Shown here: in pieces, positions 5,935 through 8,765 of the stretch
Numbering within the stretch: the stretch's first letter is position 1
How the letters are laid out: each line of letters opens with the position of its first letter
From: Streptomyces katrae
GTDB lineage: Bacteria > Actinomycetota > Actinomycetes > Streptomycetales > Streptomycetaceae
Direction of reading: 5' to 3'
Length of the DNA: 8,765 bases
NCBI RefSeq assembly: GCF_000966975.1
Contig: NZ_JZWV01000206.1
Coordinates: 1 to 8,765 of the forward strand
Translations under genes and position numbers: made by a program
Notes under the pieces: generated by a model
Told to the model about the DNA's origin: nothing
Seen by the model: only the letters and a program-made list of their open reading frames with translations
Databases searched by the model: none

Positions 5935-5966
5935 GTCCACACCGCTACGAGTCCACACCGCTACGA
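5935..5966 (+). repeat. Exact 16-bp tandem direct repeat
   Basis: GTCCACACCGCTACGA occurs twice with no gap (5935-5950 and 5951-5966). It fills most of the 53-base gap between the response regulator stop and the next gene's ribosome-binding site. It could be a recent slippage duplication or a two-site operator; nothing identifies a binding protein. Confidence 0.95.
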
Positions 5967-5983
5967 GCCGAGGGGGGAAAGAC

Positions 5984-6829
5984 ATGGCAGCGACGGCGAC
6001 GTGCCAGGGAGAGGGCTGCCGCCGCCAGGCCGCCGACGGACGCTCCCGCCGGCGCACGGCCGACGGCGGGCGGCTGTGCCGGCCCTGCCGGGAACACCTC
6101 GACGCCGGCCTGGCGGAACTCGCGCACCTCTACGAGGAGTGCGGCAGGATGCTCGCCGGCGCGGCCCCCGGCAGCCTGCGCGAGCGGACCACCGGCGGCG
6201 ACCTGCCCGGCCTGCCCTTCAACGGGGCCGCGGCCGACGTACGGGCCCGGATGGTCTCCGTACTGGGCTCCTGGAGCGGACTGGTCGCTCAGGAGCGGGG
6301 CTTCGCCTCCCCGGAGCGCACCGTCGCCGCCCTCAGCGCCTTCCTGCGCCGCAACGGGGACTGGCTCGCCGCCCACCCCGCGGCCGCCGAGGCCACCGAG
6401 GAGATAGCCCGCCTGGTGCGGGCCGGGCGCCGCGCCGCCTTCCCCGACCCCACCCGCAGCATCCGCCTGGGCCCCTGCCCGGAGTCCGGCTGTTCCGGCT
6501 CCCTGAGCGTCGCCGTCCGTACCACCGCCCGGGACACCGGCACCGACGCCGGCCAGGCCGTCGTGTGCGACGCCGACCCGGCCCACCGCTGGACCAGCGA
6601 CCAGTGGAGCGGGCTCAGCCGCTCCATGGACGGCGAGGACCGGACCGCCGCCACCGAACGCTGGCTCACCGCCGCCGACATCGCCCGCCTGTGGCACACG
6701 CCGACCGGCACCGTCTACCGGCTGGCCAGCGAGCAGCGCTGGCGCCGGCGCAACCGGGCCGGCCGCACCTACTACAACGAGACCGACGTCCGGACCTGCT
6801 TCGACCGGCGGGCGGGCGCCCGCACCTGA
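5984..6829 (+). CDS. Unrecognised Cys-rich protein with C-terminal helix-turn-helix
   Basis: I do not recognise this 281-residue protein as a named family. Residues 7-38 hold C7-x4-C12 and C32-x2-C35 followed by His38, in a basic setting, consistent with a small zinc finger. The middle (about 39-160) is Ala-rich and helical. A second possible metal site is C165-x4-C170 with C195 and His201. The C-terminus (about 226-275), LTAADIARLWHTPTGTVYRL followed by RRNRAGRTYYNETDVRTCF, looks like an excisionase/MerR-type helix-turn-helix with its wing. It is therefore probably a DNA-binding regulator. ATG 5984 has AGGGGGG 6 bases upstream. It follows the response regulator by 53 bases, likely as a second cistron, and a hairpin lies 39 bases after its stop. 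Codon use is like its neighbours. Similar multi-domain proteins occur in actinomycete phage and mobile regions, so a non-pathway role is possible. Confidence 0.82.
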   Translation: MAATATCQGEGCRRQAADGRSRRRTADGGRLCRPCREHLDAGLAELAHLYEECGRMLAGAAPGSLRERTTGGDLPGLPFNGAAADVRARMVSVLGSWSGLVAQERGFASPERTVAALSAFLRRNGDWLAAHPAAAEATEEIARLVRAGRRAAFPDPTRSIRLGPCPESGCSGSLSVAVRTTARDTGTDAGQAVVCDADPAHRWTSDQWSGLSRSMDGEDRTAATERWLTAADIARLWHTPTGTVYRLASEQRWRRRNRAGRTYYNETDVRTCFDRRAGART

Positions 6830-6868
6830 AACGGTCTTCTCCCGCACGACCTTCCACAGCGGTCCGCA

Positions 6869-6894
6869 CTCGATCCGGTAGGACCCGGATCGAG
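6869..6894. terminator. Probable terminator after the Cys-rich gene
   Basis: CTCGATCCGG (6869-6878) pairs perfectly with CCGGATCGAG (6885-6894) around a 6-base loop, 39 bases after the preceding stop. No T-run follows. It separates the regulatory unit from the hydroxylase. Confidence 0.65.
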
Positions 6895-6922
6895 GCGTCT
6901 GACCGCGGTTTGACATTCCCTT

Positions 6923-7000
6923 GGCCGGTTCGCGAAGCAGCGGACCGGCCCTTGTGGAACCTGACCGACTCCTGAACCCCACGCCATTGAACGGCCGTTC
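6923..7000. promoter_or_regulatory. Palindrome-rich upstream region of the hydroxylase
   Basis: TTGACA at 6910-6915 resembles a -35, though no good -10 follows. An inverted repeat, GGCCGGT (6923-6929) with ACCGGCC (6944-6950), has an inner CGC/GCG helix. A perfect 12-bp palindrome, GAACGGCCGTTC, spans 6989-7000, 66 bases before the hydroxylase start. Either could be an operator; a TetR-like gene lies just downstream of the hydroxylase. No complete ARE-like box is present, only one half-site (6906-6912). Confidence 0.35.
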
Positions 7001-7066
7001 GCACCCGAAGAACCTTGTAGTCAAGATCCGGTGCACTGTCTCCGGAGGCGAATTCAAGGAGACGTG

Positions 7067-8527
<1,461 letters not shown>

Positions 8528-8530
8528 CGA

Positions 8531-8542
8531 CCGGGGCCCCGG
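8531..8542. repeat. 12-bp palindrome after the hydroxylase stop
   Basis: CCGGGGCCCCGG begins 4 bases after the stop and is flanked by two copies of CGACCGG (8528-8534 and 8543-8549, the first overlapping it). As RNA it could form only a 4-bp stem with a 4-base loop, so termination here is doubtful and the next gene may be co-transcribed. Confidence 0.4.
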
Positions 8543-8609
8543 CGACCGGCACCCCCTGAGGCCGACGCACCCGACGGCCGGACGAGCACGTCAACCGGAG
8601 GAACCACAC

Positions 8610-8765
8610 ATGGCAACGCCGCAAGCAACGATCGAGCGCGCCCCCGCGGGGCCCGGCGCCGGCCGGGCCGCGCCGGCCGGCCCCGACGGGGAGCGCCGCG
8701 ACATCGTCCGGGCGGCCCGGACCGTCCTCGCCCGCGAGGGCTGGAGGCACTGCACCGCCGAGGCC
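8610..8765 (+). CDS. TetR-like regulator, 5' part only (cut by window end)
   Basis: Fifty-two codons are visible with no stop. ATG 8610 has GGAGG (8597-8601) 8 bases upstream. About 28 residues of Ala/Pro/Gly-rich leader are followed by ERRDIVRAARTVLAREGWRH, then CTAEA. This matches the first helix of a TetR helix-turn-helix (the usual pattern is R-x-x-I-L-x-A-A-x-x-x-x-A-x-x-G). It starts 82 bases after the hydroxylase stop and may be in the same transcript. It could control export or the tailoring operon. The family call rests on helix 1 only, because the recognition helix is beyond the window. Confidence 0.6.
   Translation, partial: MATPQATIERAPAGPGAGRAAPAGPDGERRDIVRAARTVLAREGWRHCTAEA

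Noticed and set aside
6899..6915. Possible fifth ARE-like box before the hydroxylase
   Set aside because: Only one half-site (CGGTTTG, 6906-6912) is present. The sequence 14 bases upstream, where the other arm should start, does not match.

Overview
The base composition (very GC-rich, codons ending almost always in G or C), GTG starts, purine-rich Shine-Dalgarno sites and the gene families point to Streptomyces or a close actinomycete. The window is the regulatory and early-tailoring part of an aromatic type II polyketide cluster. The PgaE/UrdE/JadH-type hydroxylase at 7067-8527 makes an angucycline the likeliest product class. That rests on family recognition by eye; no database search was run.

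Layout. Bases 1-19 are the exact 19-bp Tn5 mosaic end used in transposase sequencing adapters, so real sequence probably begins at 20 and the upstream context is missing. From 20 to 814 I see no gene, but there is a long hairpin (237-289) and two gamma-butyrolactone-type ARE boxes. Two SARP activators of identical length follow in tandem (815-1636 and 1960-2781). Next come an acyl carrier protein (2935-3198) and a didomain aromatase/cyclase (3275-4234), which end at an 18-bp-stem hairpin shared with a convergent gamma-butyrolactone-receptor-like TetR repressor (4313-4927, minus). That repressor is divergent from an atypical OmpR-type response regulator (5160-5930). Then come an unrecognised Cys-rich helix-turn-helix protein (5984-6829), the FAD hydroxylase (7067-8527), and the start of a second TetR-like regulator cut by the window end (8610-8765).

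How the parts may work together. Four boxes fit one pattern, ACAAACCG-N6-CGGTTTGT, with the same 6-bp spacer. Three of them lie in the -35/-10 spacer of a recognisable or partial promoter: those of SARP1, the TetR gene itself and the response regulator. The simplest model is a repressor that shuts its own gene, the atypical response regulator and SARP1; the activators then switch on the biosynthetic genes. Upstream of the ACP is a run of degenerate heptamers in exact 11-bp phase, the repeat geometry SARPs read, so the ACP-aromatase unit may be a direct SARP target. The TetR/atypical-regulator pair resembles JadR2/JadR1 (jadomycin) and Aur1R/Aur1P (auricin). I saw no in-frame TTA codon in any complete gene, so bldA control is not evident here. 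No ketosynthase, RNA gene, CRISPR or insertion sequence is visible.
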